In this document: positions 1-12,439 of the stretch, one piece after another | Layout of the letters: each line of letters opens with the position of its first letter | How positions within the stretch are numbered: position 1 is the stretch's first letter | Source: Stercorarius parasiticus | Lineage: Eukaryota; Chordata; Aves; Charadriiformes; Stercorariidae | Length of the DNA: 64,000 bases | NCBI GenBank assembly: GCA_013396915.1 | Contig: VWZL01003420.1 | Location: forward strand, 62,001 to 126,000 | Direction: 5' to 3' | Position numbers and translations under genes: made by a program | The notes under the pieces: model-generated | The model's input: the letters and a program-made list of their open reading frames with translations, nothing else | Databases searched by the model: none | Told to the model about the DNA's origin: nothing

Positions 1-1189
1 CTGCTCTCTACATGCCTTTGAACTGGCCTAAGCATGCCCCAGTCTAGGCTGGGAAACATGCATGCACTAGTTTGAGGATTTCACAATTACGAAAACTAAG
101 GAGCTTTTTGTTTGCATATTTTGTTTAGTTAAATGTAGCACCATACACGTCTTGTCAAAAAGGAGTTTGAGCAAGTCTTTATGTACTTTTAAAAGGCAAG
201 TAAACAGACAGAGAGATACTGACTGGTTTATCTCTCCAGCCAGCACACTAGGAAAGCAAAATTACTTTCTTCTAGGCATTACTTTTTAATTGAGTTCTTT
301 CCAGTGTAAACTATACAAGAAGACCTTCATGTGGGCTTGCAAGAACTCCCTTAAGTGGGTCCAGTAGAAGATCTTGGTTACCATTTGTGGGAGACGCAAT
401 GCTATGGAAGTCATTTTCTGTACGTTCTCCTTTCTGTAGTATCAGTATCCACCCTCAGGCCTTGGGACAGAGGAGCAACGGGGCAGTCAACGCAACTATC
501 CCAGACTGCTAACACAAAGCGGAAATAAAAGGCACAACTTCCACAATGAGGAAGAGTCCAACGTGAATAGCTTGGAAAAAATCAAAAACTTTGGACAGAA
601 TGAAGAAAAGAATTAGGTCACTGACTCTGAGCCAGGAAAAAATACACACAAGAGGAAATTAGAACAGCAGAAGTATTTCATATTAGCTCATCCAAAGATT
701 TAACGTGCATAGGCAGCAGTATGTTCTGTCTCCTGGAAAACTATTATGGGCAGGAAAGATTGTTAGGAATTTCTATGCCATCTCCACAATGCAACCAGTC
801 CTACCCAACAAATTACATATGTGGCAGTATGCATATGATATGTCCTTTAAGCTTGAAAGCCAAATGCTGAACTCACTGTAATGGAAAACAGCACAAAGCC
901 TGCCTGTTAACCCTTTTATACTGCACATTACACACACACATTGCCAGAATATCATCAAGGTTGCAAAAAGCACCCAATATTGTTATTCTCCTCACTGCAC
1001 ATCTGGATATTTAATTACATGTTAACATTTTTTCACATTAAAACCACTGCCTCAGAGGCTGGAAGGAAGCTGTTGTTTCCAAGGCTTCATTTTTTGCAGA
1101 AGGTGGATGCAGTATAGGACATGATAAGTAACAGCTTGTAAAAGTCATTCCCTGGTGCATGGAGGGTAATGAATGATTGGAAACAATTT
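1..1189. other. Unique noncoding DNA
   Basis: AT-rich single-copy sequence. The only open frames are under 91 codons and match nothing I recognise. A short (CA)n run lies near 930-940. No promoter, RNA gene or repeat could be supported. The last ~50 bases before 1190 may belong to the following CR1 copy, whose 5' edge is blurred by divergence. Confidence 0.6.
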
Positions 1190-2318
1190 GTACAGAATTA
1201 CCGAAGGAAAATTGTGTTTGTCCAACCTGATTGCCACTTGCGATGAAAGACTGTGGATAAGGGGAGAGCAGAAAACATCATTTGCCTTGATCTCAGTCAG
1301 GCTTTTGACATGCTCTTCTACAGTGTCCTCATCATTGAGGAGGTGTGAACTAGAAGGATGGACACAAGGTTGGTGGGAAAACCTGCTGGAATGCTGGGCT
1401 TGAAGGGTTTTACTCAAAGGTCTGAAGTACAGCTGGTGGACAGTTATGGGTGTGTTCCTTGAGTCAACACTGGGGTAATATGTCTAACATCTTTATCAGC
1501 AACCCGAGTGATGCGAGGAAAGGCACCCTTAGCAACTTCATGGATGACACCAAACTGGAGGAAGCAGCTGACACACTGGAGGGCAGGGCTGTCATTCCAA
1601 GGGACCCAAAGTCTGGAGAAAAGAGCCAGATGGAAAGTCACAAAGCTGAATAAAGGCAAACACAAAGTCCTGTACCTGGGATGGAATAACGTTATGCAAC
1701 AACAGAGGCTGGGAACTGTCTGGTTGGACAGCAGCTCTGCAGAAAATATTCTGGAGGGTCATGGTGGACAAGTTGAACATGAATGAGCAGATTATTATTG
1801 CAGCAATGAAGGCTAACCATACATAGCAAGAAGATAACCAGCAAATCAAAGGCAGTGTTTATTTCACTTGTGAGTTCCTATCTGGAATATTCTGTACAAT
1901 TTGGGACGCTTCCATACAAGGCAAACTGGAGACAGTGCTCTGGAGGGCCAATGAGAGGATAACAGGTCTAAAGTATAGAAAAGAAGAGGCTAAAGGAGTA
2001 GGAGCTCTAAAGGGGATTGTCCTCCACTGCCTAAAGGGGATCATAGAGAGCAGTTCTCAGAGGTGGACAGTAAAAGGACAAAATGCAGTGAGTGATCATA
2101 CACTTCAGAAAGGGACATTTCAACAAAAGTAGTGAAGCACTGGAAGAGGGGACCTGAGAAGTAGTGGGATCTCCTTCATTGAGATCCAAAGAACTCACCT
2201 GTACAACGCCCTGAGCAACCTGACCTAACTTAGGAAATTGGCCCTGCCCTGAGTGGGGAGATGGGCTACGTGATTCCCTTCTCACCTGAATTTTTTCTGT
2301 GGTTCTGTGATTCAAAAT
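1190..2318 (+). mobile_element. Old CR1 LINE fragment, 3' part of ORF2 plus 3' UTR
   Basis: A 5'-truncated, strongly diverged CR1 non-LTR retrotransposon in the sense orientation. Recognisable in order: the stretch meaning 'TNLIA-CDE' (about 1215-1245); the RT palm region around 1280-1310 (a decayed 'DFSKAFDT' block); a 'GSVLGP' block at about 1465; and 'NIFI-N' at about 1486-1503. 'LSNFMDDTKLEEAADTLEG' at about 1528-1584 corresponds to the catalytic FADDTKL motif, with the alanine changed to methionine. A 'KHKVLYLG' block follows at about 1660-1680. The copy ends with the CR1 tail 'GGTTCTGTGATTC' at about 2300-2313. The frame is broken in many places, including stops near 1400, 1653, 1785 and 2132, so it encodes no functional enzyme. 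The whole is several subfamilies older than the copies at 28.3 and 58.5 kb. The 5' boundary is uncertain by about 50 bp. Confidence 0.88.
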
Positions 2319-5300
2319 ACCATGTGCCTAAAGAGCCTGAAGTCCATATCATACATGAACTCAGCCTCTCTCCCACTCTGGTGTGGAATCCAGCAGATAA
2401 ACTCTGCCCGCTGCTAATATCTGGTGATCATGGGAATGTCGATGCTTTTGGAAAAAGCAACACCTATGAAGTGGTTGTAGCACTTCAAAGGCACTTTGAA
2501 TTCACAACTCTTATCTTGCAGGAAATATTCTAACCCCTGAGCAACTCACCAAGGTTCAAGAGAGAGTTGCTCTGTAACTCATTTACTGAAGCCTCTGTTG
2601 GAACAAGCCAACATACAGGAAAAAGAAGTAATAATTGTATGGCCAAGAGAACAAGCAAGTAGGGACTGACTCTATAGCCAATTGATTAAGGCATTGAAGT
2701 AAGTGAAAAAGAACTGGTAACAATTAGAAAAGGGGAAAATCAGAAGGTCTCTGCTCCCCAGCATATTCACCTGTTTTACATGTGAGAATCATCAACTGAA
2801 TGATCCAGGGAGAACAGAAAAACACCTAGATTTTCTCTTCTAGTTGGGAACATTTTTGCATCCGCTCCCCAGTCAACAGTAAGGGGAAGAAATAATAAGG
2901 GAAAGAAGGTGATAACTTACACTGAAGAGACTGGAAAATTGAATTCTGTCCCTTTTTCAGCCACAGACTGTCAATGTGATACAAGGACAATCTCTCAAAC
3001 CAACATTTCACAGGCAGTGGGCCATAACAAGGGTCATTTGCTTGAGACCCTGAGATCTAATACAGAGAACACTGGTCTACTTCCAAGTGTAACAGGAGCC
3101 AACGTGAACTATGTTGTGAATATACAGGCTACAACTATTTAATGTTCCCAGGACCACTCGCTGCTCCCAGGACCAACTGCATGGAGTGCCTATGTCCATA
3201 TTGTTTAGCTTGGCTTCCAAAACAGTGTGGACTTCTCCATAGCATCTGCTGGGACTAGTTCCTGTCCTGTCTCAACTCCAGTGCTCAGAAATTGTCAAGG
3301 AGGATTTGGCAAGAGCCAAAACCATGTCAGGAACTGTTCTAACAATTCGGAACAGGGTTTGAGTGATCACCAGAGCATCAGGCTTATGGCTGCACGTGGA
3401 ACAATGAGAAAAAGTAAGATACTGAATAAATGGTTGTGACGCAAATGCTGTCCTCCTCACTTAGTAAACACAGCTTTCATGTGCTACCCTTCCAAATTAG
3501 CCCTTCAAATCTTCCCTCCTTCCTTTCTTTTCTGAGCTGTTGAGTAGGTATGTGAGATGATATGATCTCAGTGCGCTACTGATCAAAATCAGTAAGATCC
3601 CCCATTAATCCTCCTGCCTGCCTTCTTTATCTGTTGTGGCATTTTAAACTTCTATTCCAAACTCTTTGTGTAAGGGCACACTTCATCTCATATTTTATAG
3701 CATGAAATCCAGTCAGGACCCAACCCAGGCTAGAACTGCTTTGCAATAAATAATAAAGATTGTAAAGAATGATAAGAATGTTTTTGAATAACTGCGTGTG
3801 TTTTTAAGACAGGTGTGTTGCTTTAAATTATTCAGTTCTTTCATTTACACTTGGCTTTGTCTCTCAGTTCAGAAAGTCTGAATTAAATATTTTTAATGCT
3901 GATTTAAATCATCAAGTAGGAAAAATCTTGTAGTTACCTAGTTCAAGGGATCTAGGTCTGAATAGTGATTGAGATATCTCTAAGATGTCTCTAATTTGTA
4001 CCATTTTAGAAACAATTCCTTGAGGCAAAAGGAGAGGTCCAGAAACCCTAGCTTCTGAGTGTCAGGCTAACAGACCTCAAGCCTTTATACTGCCTCCAGT
4101 TTTTCTCAGAACATATTCCTCTTGGAGATGGCACAGGTCCTGGTACAATGGACTAGTTTATGACTGTGTTACATCTCATTTGTGCTAACCTGCAGTAAGT
4201 AAGCTGATAGGTCTTGTTGATTGGTTGGTTGGATAGGTCTCTATGTTGAATGAAGGGGCGTAATTTCTTTGTGAAAGCCATATTTTGACTCCAACTGTAG
4301 ACCCATCAAAACTTAGACACTAAGCATCCTTTCTCCTACTCCACAATTTCACATACCAACTAGGAGGCCTGAGAGGCCAAGCACACAGATCCCCAATGCC
4401 TGGTGTACCATGGTGGAAGTCCGTTCTTCACTCAGTCAGAAATGCCCCATTCTCAAAGAATCTTGCATGTGGATGGCATAATGGAAAATACTTTTGTCAT
4501 GAAAAAATGCCAACTTTTTACTGAAAGCAATTTTCAAAAAATGTTTTTGGGAAAATGGAAGTAAATCTCTACAAAATCTTAATGATCCAGGCTGCCAGCT
4601 GCTGGGGAGACAAAAGCGTTGTATGCCAAGTAGCTGTGGAGCCATCAATTCAGAGAGATTAGGAATGTGTTAGCCTCAGAAGCTGGGCATACCAGGGAGC
4701 TCTTCAGCAGGAGCAGACAGGCAGCTCGGCAGGAGTAGCTGGCAGAAAGCATTGGCTTCTTTATCTTCAACACTTTTTTTGGTAGAAAATACCTTTCAGC
4801 ATATTTTCAACAGAATCTAATTCTCAGAAACTCCAACAGTGACACTACTAAGTCCCTCTGACTCTGGCAGATGTGAACATCATTCAGATGATGGTGCTCA
4901 ACTTCGTAAAGGAAGGGGGAGCAGAAGGCTGGCAGAACTCCTGTGTCTCTAAGAAAGCAAGGTACCTCCTCTAGGTCCCAAATGCTCTTTACTACTTATA
5001 TTATAATGGAGAAATCACTTCTCAGTAGTAGATAATTTTTTCACAGGGGCTAAAAGGACTATGATAGAACAAGGGATGACCTACCCTGTTCTATTTGGCA
5101 GCCCAGGCCAGAGTGGTCCCCTCCAGGAGTGAAGCTGGCAGCTCCTACAAAGTCAGAGGTGGGCTCTGATCTGTGAGGTGGGCTCATTGCAGAAGTCTGG
5201 GACATTCATAACTCAGTGTAGACCTGAATGAGCTGGTGCACAACAGCTCCGTACTTGTAACTATTCATATTATATCCTGGTACCAAGCTTGTGAGTTTCT

Positions 5301-7361
5301 ATGTCCTTTCCTTGATAGAAGTTCCCCCACTTTACATGTTGACTCAGAGCTGTTACAAGGTCAAAGCACTCTTTAGGCCAACGGGCAGCGAGTGCCTGAT
5401 AAGAGCAACAGCAGGAGGTTATTTTTTCTCAGCCCGGACAGAGGCCAAACCAGTTTTGTTGGAATCCTAGACCCACTGAGTCCAAACTTCGTTGTTATCA
5501 TAAATTGCCAAGAAGATAGATTACTCATGGCATTGCTTCAGTGGGATAGGGCGCAAATTTATCACGTATGATCACAACACGAGCAAGTCCTTCAAGGCTT
5601 GACCTCACATTCCTTCCTTCTATTTGACCCTTCATCCTGCTTTTTTCTTTATCACTGGCCCCTGATTCTCTCTAGACATCTTCTTCTACCCCAAGAACAG
5701 ATCTTTATCTCCATCTCACAGTGTCTCTGTTCTTTCTATGGTTGCCATCTCTCAGAATTCACATTATCCCCCATTTTAGGCCAAGGGAAGGCCTGAAGCT
5801 CAAAAATCAATAGGGAAGTGCAAGAAAAGTAGCACAATCCAGACCTAGCCACAGGCAGCTCCTTTTATCTTCCTGAGATGAAATGTCATTTCTGTAACAA
5901 GTGCCTTTTCATTTGGAATCCATCTTTTCAATGATGAAATAACACTTCTGAAAGCACCACATCAGAGAGGATGGTTCTTTGGGGATACAGTGATAATAAG
6001 CATAGCAAGTGACAGAGGATAATCTCAGCAAGCATTTAGTAAGGTAGGAAGCACAATACCTATTCAACCTTTGATTAGGTAGAAAACTTCAAACTGGGAT
6101 TAAGCCAAATCTCTAGCATCCATGACAACTCTAAAAAAGGCAACCAGCTGCTGGGGCATATAAAGCGCTACCATCAGAAATTCAGAGACTCCAAAAGGCT
6201 CTGGATATTTTACTCCTATAAGATTTATCCCTGAAAAAATATTAGTATGAAATTAATTTTAATTATTTTCCTCAGAGTTAGTAGCTTCCCATTTCCAAAT
6301 CCAAGGCAAAAAGGTCTCTATTCTTTGAACCAGCAAGATCTCACTCCTGGCCTTTCATCTTTCTGAAGGACCCCACAACACTACTGCCATCCACAGACTT
6401 AAATTCTTTGGATTCAAGTGGCTTTGCCCCAAAGCACATATAATCCCACAGTTGTCATTAACATGATGAGTCAGGATAAGGACTTAAAATTTTAGAACCC
6501 GAAATTCCACTTTGTTCCCCTTTCTTAAATAAATAGGAGGAGCACGGCTAAAAATAAAAGGAATAAAAAGAAGTTTTACTGTAAATGAGCAGTTCTGCCT
6601 CAGCTACCATCAAGCATTTTGTTCCATTGCCAGAGTCACGTAGCACACCTGTGTGACTTATGTTTCCTTTTAATTTATGCAATTCCTGGAAAATAAAATG
6701 CCTCATTATGTTCTGCAATACAGTAGCATTTCTGTAAGGTGCCCCAAAGTATCTAATCATCACAATACTTTCATTTTATTTCACTAAAATGAACAGACAG
6801 GCACAGAAGATATTTAGCTTTTGGCTTTTATAGGAACAGTTGGCATTCACAATTTAAAGTATTTCTATTATTTCAGCTAAGATGATTAATAGAAAACAAC
6901 TGTTGTCTGGCAGATTGTATTTAAAAATGTACTACCGAACACATCCCCAGTTACTATGAAACAAGCAATGTGAAAGAAATGTATCATTAAATATACCTCA
7001 GGCAGGGAAACAGCTGCTAAAATTCGAGACAGGTAATTGCGTAAAGTTCAAATAATACTGGCAGAAAATCCACCCATTTTGCTAAATCCATCGCTTTGAA
7101 AATAGAAACACTTTTCTCTTACAGTAGGATAGATCTAAAACTAAAACAAAAAATGCACTTAGCCTTTCTTGGTGTGCTGTGGATAAAAGAAACGCTTTGA
7201 GATTAAGTTTGGAAACCAACAGGAAAACTGTTTAAATACTGGTTTTACTAGTTTAACCATCAGAAGGACAATTTAAAGGTACAAATATGAAAATGATTGT
7301 ATCCATTGTTCTTGGATATATAGTTTCATTCACCGTGAACACAACTTACTACTGAAACAGA
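2319..7361. other. Unique noncoding DNA, no feature recognised
   Basis: AT-rich single-copy DNA. Open frames are all below about 95 codons with no family resemblance. A pyrimidine-rich stretch at about 5589-5780 ends in two potential 3' splice sites (CTCTCAG at about 5756 and CCCATTTTAG at about 5779), but no exon-like frame follows. Nothing else can be supported. Confidence 0.6.
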
Positions 7362-7907
7362 ATGCAAGCACAATTTAAGCCTTTATTTAAAATCAGGTCT
7401 GGAGTGCTGCAGACTTGTCAGCTGCCCCCACATGGGAAAGGTTGGTGGGGGGGTCCTGTGAATGGGGAACCGAGCCAGGAGATTTGCAAAGCAGAAGATG
7501 CTCAGCGCTGCCTTACGTTCTCCCATTGTGTCAATTGTGTCATGTGTCTTAATTTTATCATTAGCACCTCCCTCATCCCTGAGACCTCCTATTCTCAGTC
7601 CATAAAAGCAAATGGGAATGTAACGAAGGGCGTGCAGCCCGCTGCTCCCTGCGGGCCTGGGGAAAGCCAGTTCTGGGCAGTCGTTTCACAGTGTATCTCA
7701 GCCGCACCGAGGGAGGACCAGCACCGTGGTGGCATGTTGTGGGGCTGTGCTGCACATTATTATGTAAGAGAGACCTTCAGCTTCAAATGCACAGCAATTG
7801 GCATGAATTTAAATAAGACACTGAAGGGAATTAGCTGCAGAAAATTAATGCCAGGTGAGCCCATTGCGAACACAACATGCCCAAACCCCTCGTCTGCAAA
7901 ACAATAA
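7362..7907 (+). other. Longest open frame (181 codons) in a CpG-richer patch; coding status doubtful
   Basis: An ATG-initiated open frame, starting MQAQFKPLFKIRSGVLQ, runs to a TAA at 7905-7907. I recognise no domain, signal peptide or membrane segment. It is rich in cysteine (CVNCVMC near residues 56-62), which is typical of chance frames. The segment 7620-7740 has about eight CpG dinucleotides in 120 bp, far above its surroundings. A consensus 5' splice site, CAG|GTGAGC, falls at 7852-7860 inside the frame. The stretch 7775-7875 has mixed composition with no low-complexity sequence and could equally be a conserved noncoding element. A gene is not proven; an enhancer, a lncRNA exon or a chance ORF are all possible. 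Confidence 0.15.
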
Positions 7908-10900
7908 AGCTGAAAGTAGATATTCATCATGTTAAATGACGTGCTTGCATGCATGGTCTCTGCACTCGGCACAGACAAGCTCAGCACAGACATGCGTGCA
8001 CTCACATGCACACACACACACTCACACGGAGTCACACAGTGCAAATGGACACGTAAAAGCACTCTGCTCACTTGCAAAATAATGAGACCACATACATGAG
8101 AACGCACAGGAGCAGCTGTGCATGCCAGGTATAGAACAAACATATGAGTGTGAAAATGAAGCATGAGTTTGGATTACCACAAATAAAAAAACAAAACTGC
8201 AAAGAAATTACATTTAGGATTTCATAATTTATCATTTGATATTCCAGCCCCATACGATCATTCTTCTTTTTTGTGTGTGTGGTTAGAGGCACTTCTAGAT
8301 ACCCCAGATCGTATTTTCCCCATAGATCTCATATTTTATTGATCTTCTACTCAACCTATATTTCAATTTATAGTGATACTTCTTTAACAACAAAAGGAAC
8401 GTATGCCACCGCTAGCATTAGTAGGGTAGTCTGTACAAAATCTAGTTGCCCATGGATTAACCAAAATTTCTAAGTTAAAAGTTTCTGTTGTTGTATTGGA
8501 ATTAAGGTGAAAAATAATGCACTACCAGAGGTATAAGAGGTGTAGCCAGAATCACGAGGTATGGATACTGACTGACAAGATACGGTAAGAAAAGTTGTGC
8601 TTTGCACAGGTTTATAAGAAATTTAAGAATTGGAATTTCAAACCAGAAAATGGGAATTCATAGTTGGGATTACTTGTGACAAAGGGCAGATGCTGTGATT
8701 TAATAACAAAGTATTGAATGCATGCATGTAGACTGCAAGTTTGAAGATACATCACTCAAGAATTTTTGTGGGTAGAATTCCTGTATACCTCTTAAAGTTA
8801 AAGCTCAGTACCTGCGATTAGCCAGACAGGTTGTATGTTAAATACAAGCTTAGACAAAATTGTGCAAATTAATTTCTTTTAATTTGCTATATTAAAAGAC
8901 ACGTGTAAGTACAAATAAAATAATGCTGTAGAATTTAAAAATAGTAATTTAATTTCAGGGGTTTTATCATTTTGGCAGAGGACAGAAGGAGTGGGTGAGA
9001 TAGCATTTGATGACAGAATTATTACCCAGGTCTACAGTTAAGCTACGTAAATAATTCATCTCCACACCAGATATGTCTTTCTGAAAATCTACTGCATGTC
9101 TTCCCTCTGTGACGAACGTGTTACACATCATTATTTCAATGTTAATTGCAGTGGAGACCAGATAGAGGGGCTCAGAGTGCCTACTGTGCAAGTGAAAATT
9201 GTTTGCCCTATTCAAAATCAGTAGTGCTTGACGTGGTAAAGGCTAAATACCATGAAGAACAGTGAATAGCTTTCAGTCTTTAGTGCTGATAAACAAGTTT
9301 ATTGTTTCTATTGTTTATTTTTAGAATTAAAGCTAACCCATTCCTGTTAAACCTAGATATACGTCAATCAGTTGCTATATGTAAAGGAAGAAACTGTGTC
9401 AGTTAGACCCACAGGAGAAAAAGACCAAAGTATTTAATCCATTTGGCCCTGAAAATAAGTTGTTCATTGGACAGGAAAATTATTGAGCAAGCGTAAGGAG
9501 CATATCTAAGTATTGTTCATGATTTTTCCTCTGAGGCAAAGACAAAGAAGAGATTTTGCAATTATTTATTACGCTAGAAGTTTATTTTGGATTGCTGAAA
9601 GCAAAGTGCTAAGTAAGTGCTGGAGAGACAGGCCTCCTTTCCTCTAGGTACACACGAGTCCTGGAGGGCAGCGCTTTGTGCTTGCTGTCAGATGTATAAG
9701 GACAATAAACCAGATCGGCAGGCAGAAACGAAAAAGCCGTAGTCTTTGGTTTGCCACAACCCAAGGCTGGGGACCCAAATGTACCATGGCTCCCACAGCG
9801 AACAAGAGTAATGGTGAGGTGCCTCAGCTTTTCTGAAGGAAACACATTACTGTATTGCTTAAGAAGTAAGCAAGAAAAAAATTATTTTTATGATCTTGGT
9901 CTGTCTGTTGCAGTCCAGTTACAAAACTGAGCGGGCACCAAATTTGTACAGCCCTGCAGGTAACTTTGGAAAGACACGGAAACATTTGAGAGGTATAAAG
10001 CTAAATGAATTCACCACTTGAAGATCAGGACTGATGTTTAGCCAAACCAGTAATTTTTAATCAACCCTTGGATACTCCTATACTGGTGTCCCTGTCCCAG
10101 GTTGCCTGTTACTCGAAGGAGTCCTGGAGCCTTTCTCTGCCCTTGCCCCTCTGCCCCTGTTTTCTGCTCCAGAACACACAGATGAATACATACACAAAGA
10201 CATGTTCCTTTTCCAAATACTATTCAATGAAATATATTTCTTTCTGGTCATCCCAATAGGCTACTAAATACGTGGGTTTTTTTCCCCCTCAAAACTTCCC
10301 ATCTTTTTTACTGTGTGACACCCTACACAGCATCGTCACATGATCAAAGGCTTTTGTCCACGGCCCATCATTGCTGGGCATGCTGGTTTGGGTGCTGGTT
10401 TGTCATCCAGGTTGCCATCTCTTTGCACACATGGGCTGCCACGTGAGTTGGTGATCATCCCCCCGCTTTGAATTTCTGTCCTCTCTTAACGTGAAAGGCA
10501 GAGAAGGCAAATGATACTCAGAGCTGAAACGGAGGATGCAACTTGCAGCAGCTGCACACAATAGAGATCCTAATAGCAACTAGAAATCATAGAAATAACC
10601 ATCGTCTCATCATTGCTACAGTACAACAATAGGGAGCGATTCAGTTTGGGATACATTAACAGAATGTGAATAGCACTGGTACAGCAGTGTGATCCACATG
10701 GTTCCTGCCTCAGCTATGCTATGGAAATACTATCGTGCTTGTGAGGCCCCTGTGAGGTGTGATCTAATTTTCTCAGCGCAAAGGAAGAACTAACTGAACT
10801 CCAGAGGTATTTGCTAGGGTTATCCTCCCCATAAAAATATATTAGAGGAGGCAAGTTATTTTTCAGTTTATGCATCAAGCACCACAAAGCTGAAGACCGG

Positions 10901-11639
10901 GGCCTCACTGGGGCCAGAACACAAAATCTGGATTTCAGGGAATTTGAAATTTGAAGCTCTAAAACCCCAGGAAATTCTGAATTCTGGGCAAGTCCCTTTG
11001 CAGTTCTCTCTCCTCTCTGCCTAAGTCAGGCAAGTCCCTTGCCACAGCAGTGGCAAGAAATTGACAGTCCTGTTTTTCACGTGTACAGTTCCCTCTGAGC
11101 TAGGATGGGTGCTTTTGGACTGTGCTTGCATCCATCAGTTTCATATTAAAACTGGGGGATTTTCCTGAATTACCGCCAGTATGCTGTGTCTATTCATAGG
11201 TGACTCCTGTAAAGTCACTGCTTATTTTTAAATTACATACTGTGTTCAAGATTGTAATCGGAGCCTCATACTCCTGCCATTCCTGTCTTACAGGTCATTA
11301 GGAAGGTCTTTCACTCACCCCCATACACTAGCTTCTGTGTTTTGAGTCTTACGTTTCCTTACCACTTACATATTTCATTTCACATTCTACAGGGACACTT
11401 TAATACAGAGTTTGTATTCCATAACATTACACGACATTTCTTTTCAACTTTTATTTTCCAGCTGGAGAGCATTTTCAATGGGATTGTTTGTAATTTTGTT
11501 TTCAGTTTACGCATATCAAGACATCATGACACATCTGCACTTCATACTTCTCAGCAAGTGTTTTGATGGAAATAAACATGATATCCTACAAGTGAAAGTC
11601 CTAGGGAAATGAGACAACAAAGGACAGCTGTGTCCTGGA
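7908..11639. other. Unique noncoding DNA with minor simple repeats
   Basis: Single-copy AT-rich DNA. It contains a CA-rich microsatellite (about 7990-8035) and a (TG)n run (about 8271-8280). A candidate 3' splice site, TTTTATTTTCCAG, lies at 11449-11461 and is followed 110 bp later by AATAAA at about 11571. The frame between them is short and unrecognised. No gene is supported. Confidence 0.55.
7992..8035. repeat. CA-rich imperfect microsatellite
   Basis: Interrupted (CA)n with the purest run at 8009-8020, flanked by CTCACAC and CACACAG variants. It generates spurious Val/Cys/His-rich frames on the minus strand. Confidence 0.85.
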
Positions 11640-12365
11640 TGAAAAACTCCTCAGGAGGGAGTTCTTTCTGCAGCCTGCCATGTCCCTTAGCAGCCTCTGG
11701 GCACTCCCCTCCACTGGACCTCTGGGCTTTGTCTCTCTAATGCCTCAACCCTAACCCTAGGTGTGGACTGGAACTTACCAAAGGACCTCCAGCTCTGGCG
11801 AAGCTGAACAACTGGTCAGTAGAATTCCTTTCATTGCCCAAAGCTTCCCTCTACAGCCCCTTTACAAGCCCACCCTAGCCGGATCCCTTGGCTTTGCATC
11901 TCTGCTAACCCTACCTGTAAACCTATCCCAAAGAGCAATCATACTTCTCAGGGGAGAATACCTTTGGTTGCCCACACCTTCTCTTGGCAGCCCCTTTGCA
12001 GCACTTTTTAACTGGATTCATAGGCTTTGTCATTCACCTCACCCTAAAAGCAGCCAGACCTTTAAACGCAGACAACTGTTGCCCGGCCGAAACAAAAAAT
12101 TCTCAGGGGAAATTAATTTCTGCTGCTCAAACCTTACATTGGTAGCCCCTTGGCAGCCCCTCTCCAATTGGATCCTTAGGGTCTATCTTCCTCCTAACCA
12201 TCATACCCTAATCCTAAACCTAGACATTCACTAAGCCTTAGACCAAGATCCCAAGCCACAAAAAAAGGTGAATTGTTTTGGCAGCCTAATTGCTATTGTA
12301 GTTCTGCAGCAGATTTAGATATTTCCTCACTCCTAACTTCAGTCCCAACCATAACCCAGGCAAGG
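11640..12365 (+). repeat. Left arm: degenerate ~130-170 bp tandem units with CCCTAA-type motifs
   Basis: At least four diverged tandem units. Each has the order CTCAGGGG...TTTGGTTGCCCA...CCTT...GGCAGCCCCTTTGCAG...AACTGGATCC..AGGCTTTGTC...CCTAACCCTA. The CAGCC core recurs at 11691, 11854, 11988 and 12143, giving spacings of 163, 134 and 155 bp. A weaker fifth unit begins near 12268. Telomere-like pieces occur at 11749-11760 (CCCTAACCCTAG), at about 11908-11917, and at about 12198-12218 (CATACCCTAATCCTAAACC). The 157-codon open frame at 11761-12234 is a by-product: its translation repeats itself (PLQPLYKP, SLGSPFAALFNWI, PWQPLSNWI). Confidence 0.75.
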
Positions 12366-12439
12366 GCTAAGCTGAAAGTTCTTCCATGAGATGGTCTTCA
12401 GCTGGGCTACCCTTGGGGTTTATTTTCTAATACGCAGTA
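12366..12439. other. Centre of the inverted satellite arrangement
   Basis: A short spacer between oppositely oriented tandem arrays of the same family. It has no recognisable unit. The turn-over point of orientation lies here, between the last CCTAAC-reading unit and the first GGTTAGG-reading unit. Confidence 0.5.

Noticed and set aside
11761..12234. 157-codon frame
   Set aside because: Its translation is internally repetitive because it spans tandem satellite units; no start context or homology.
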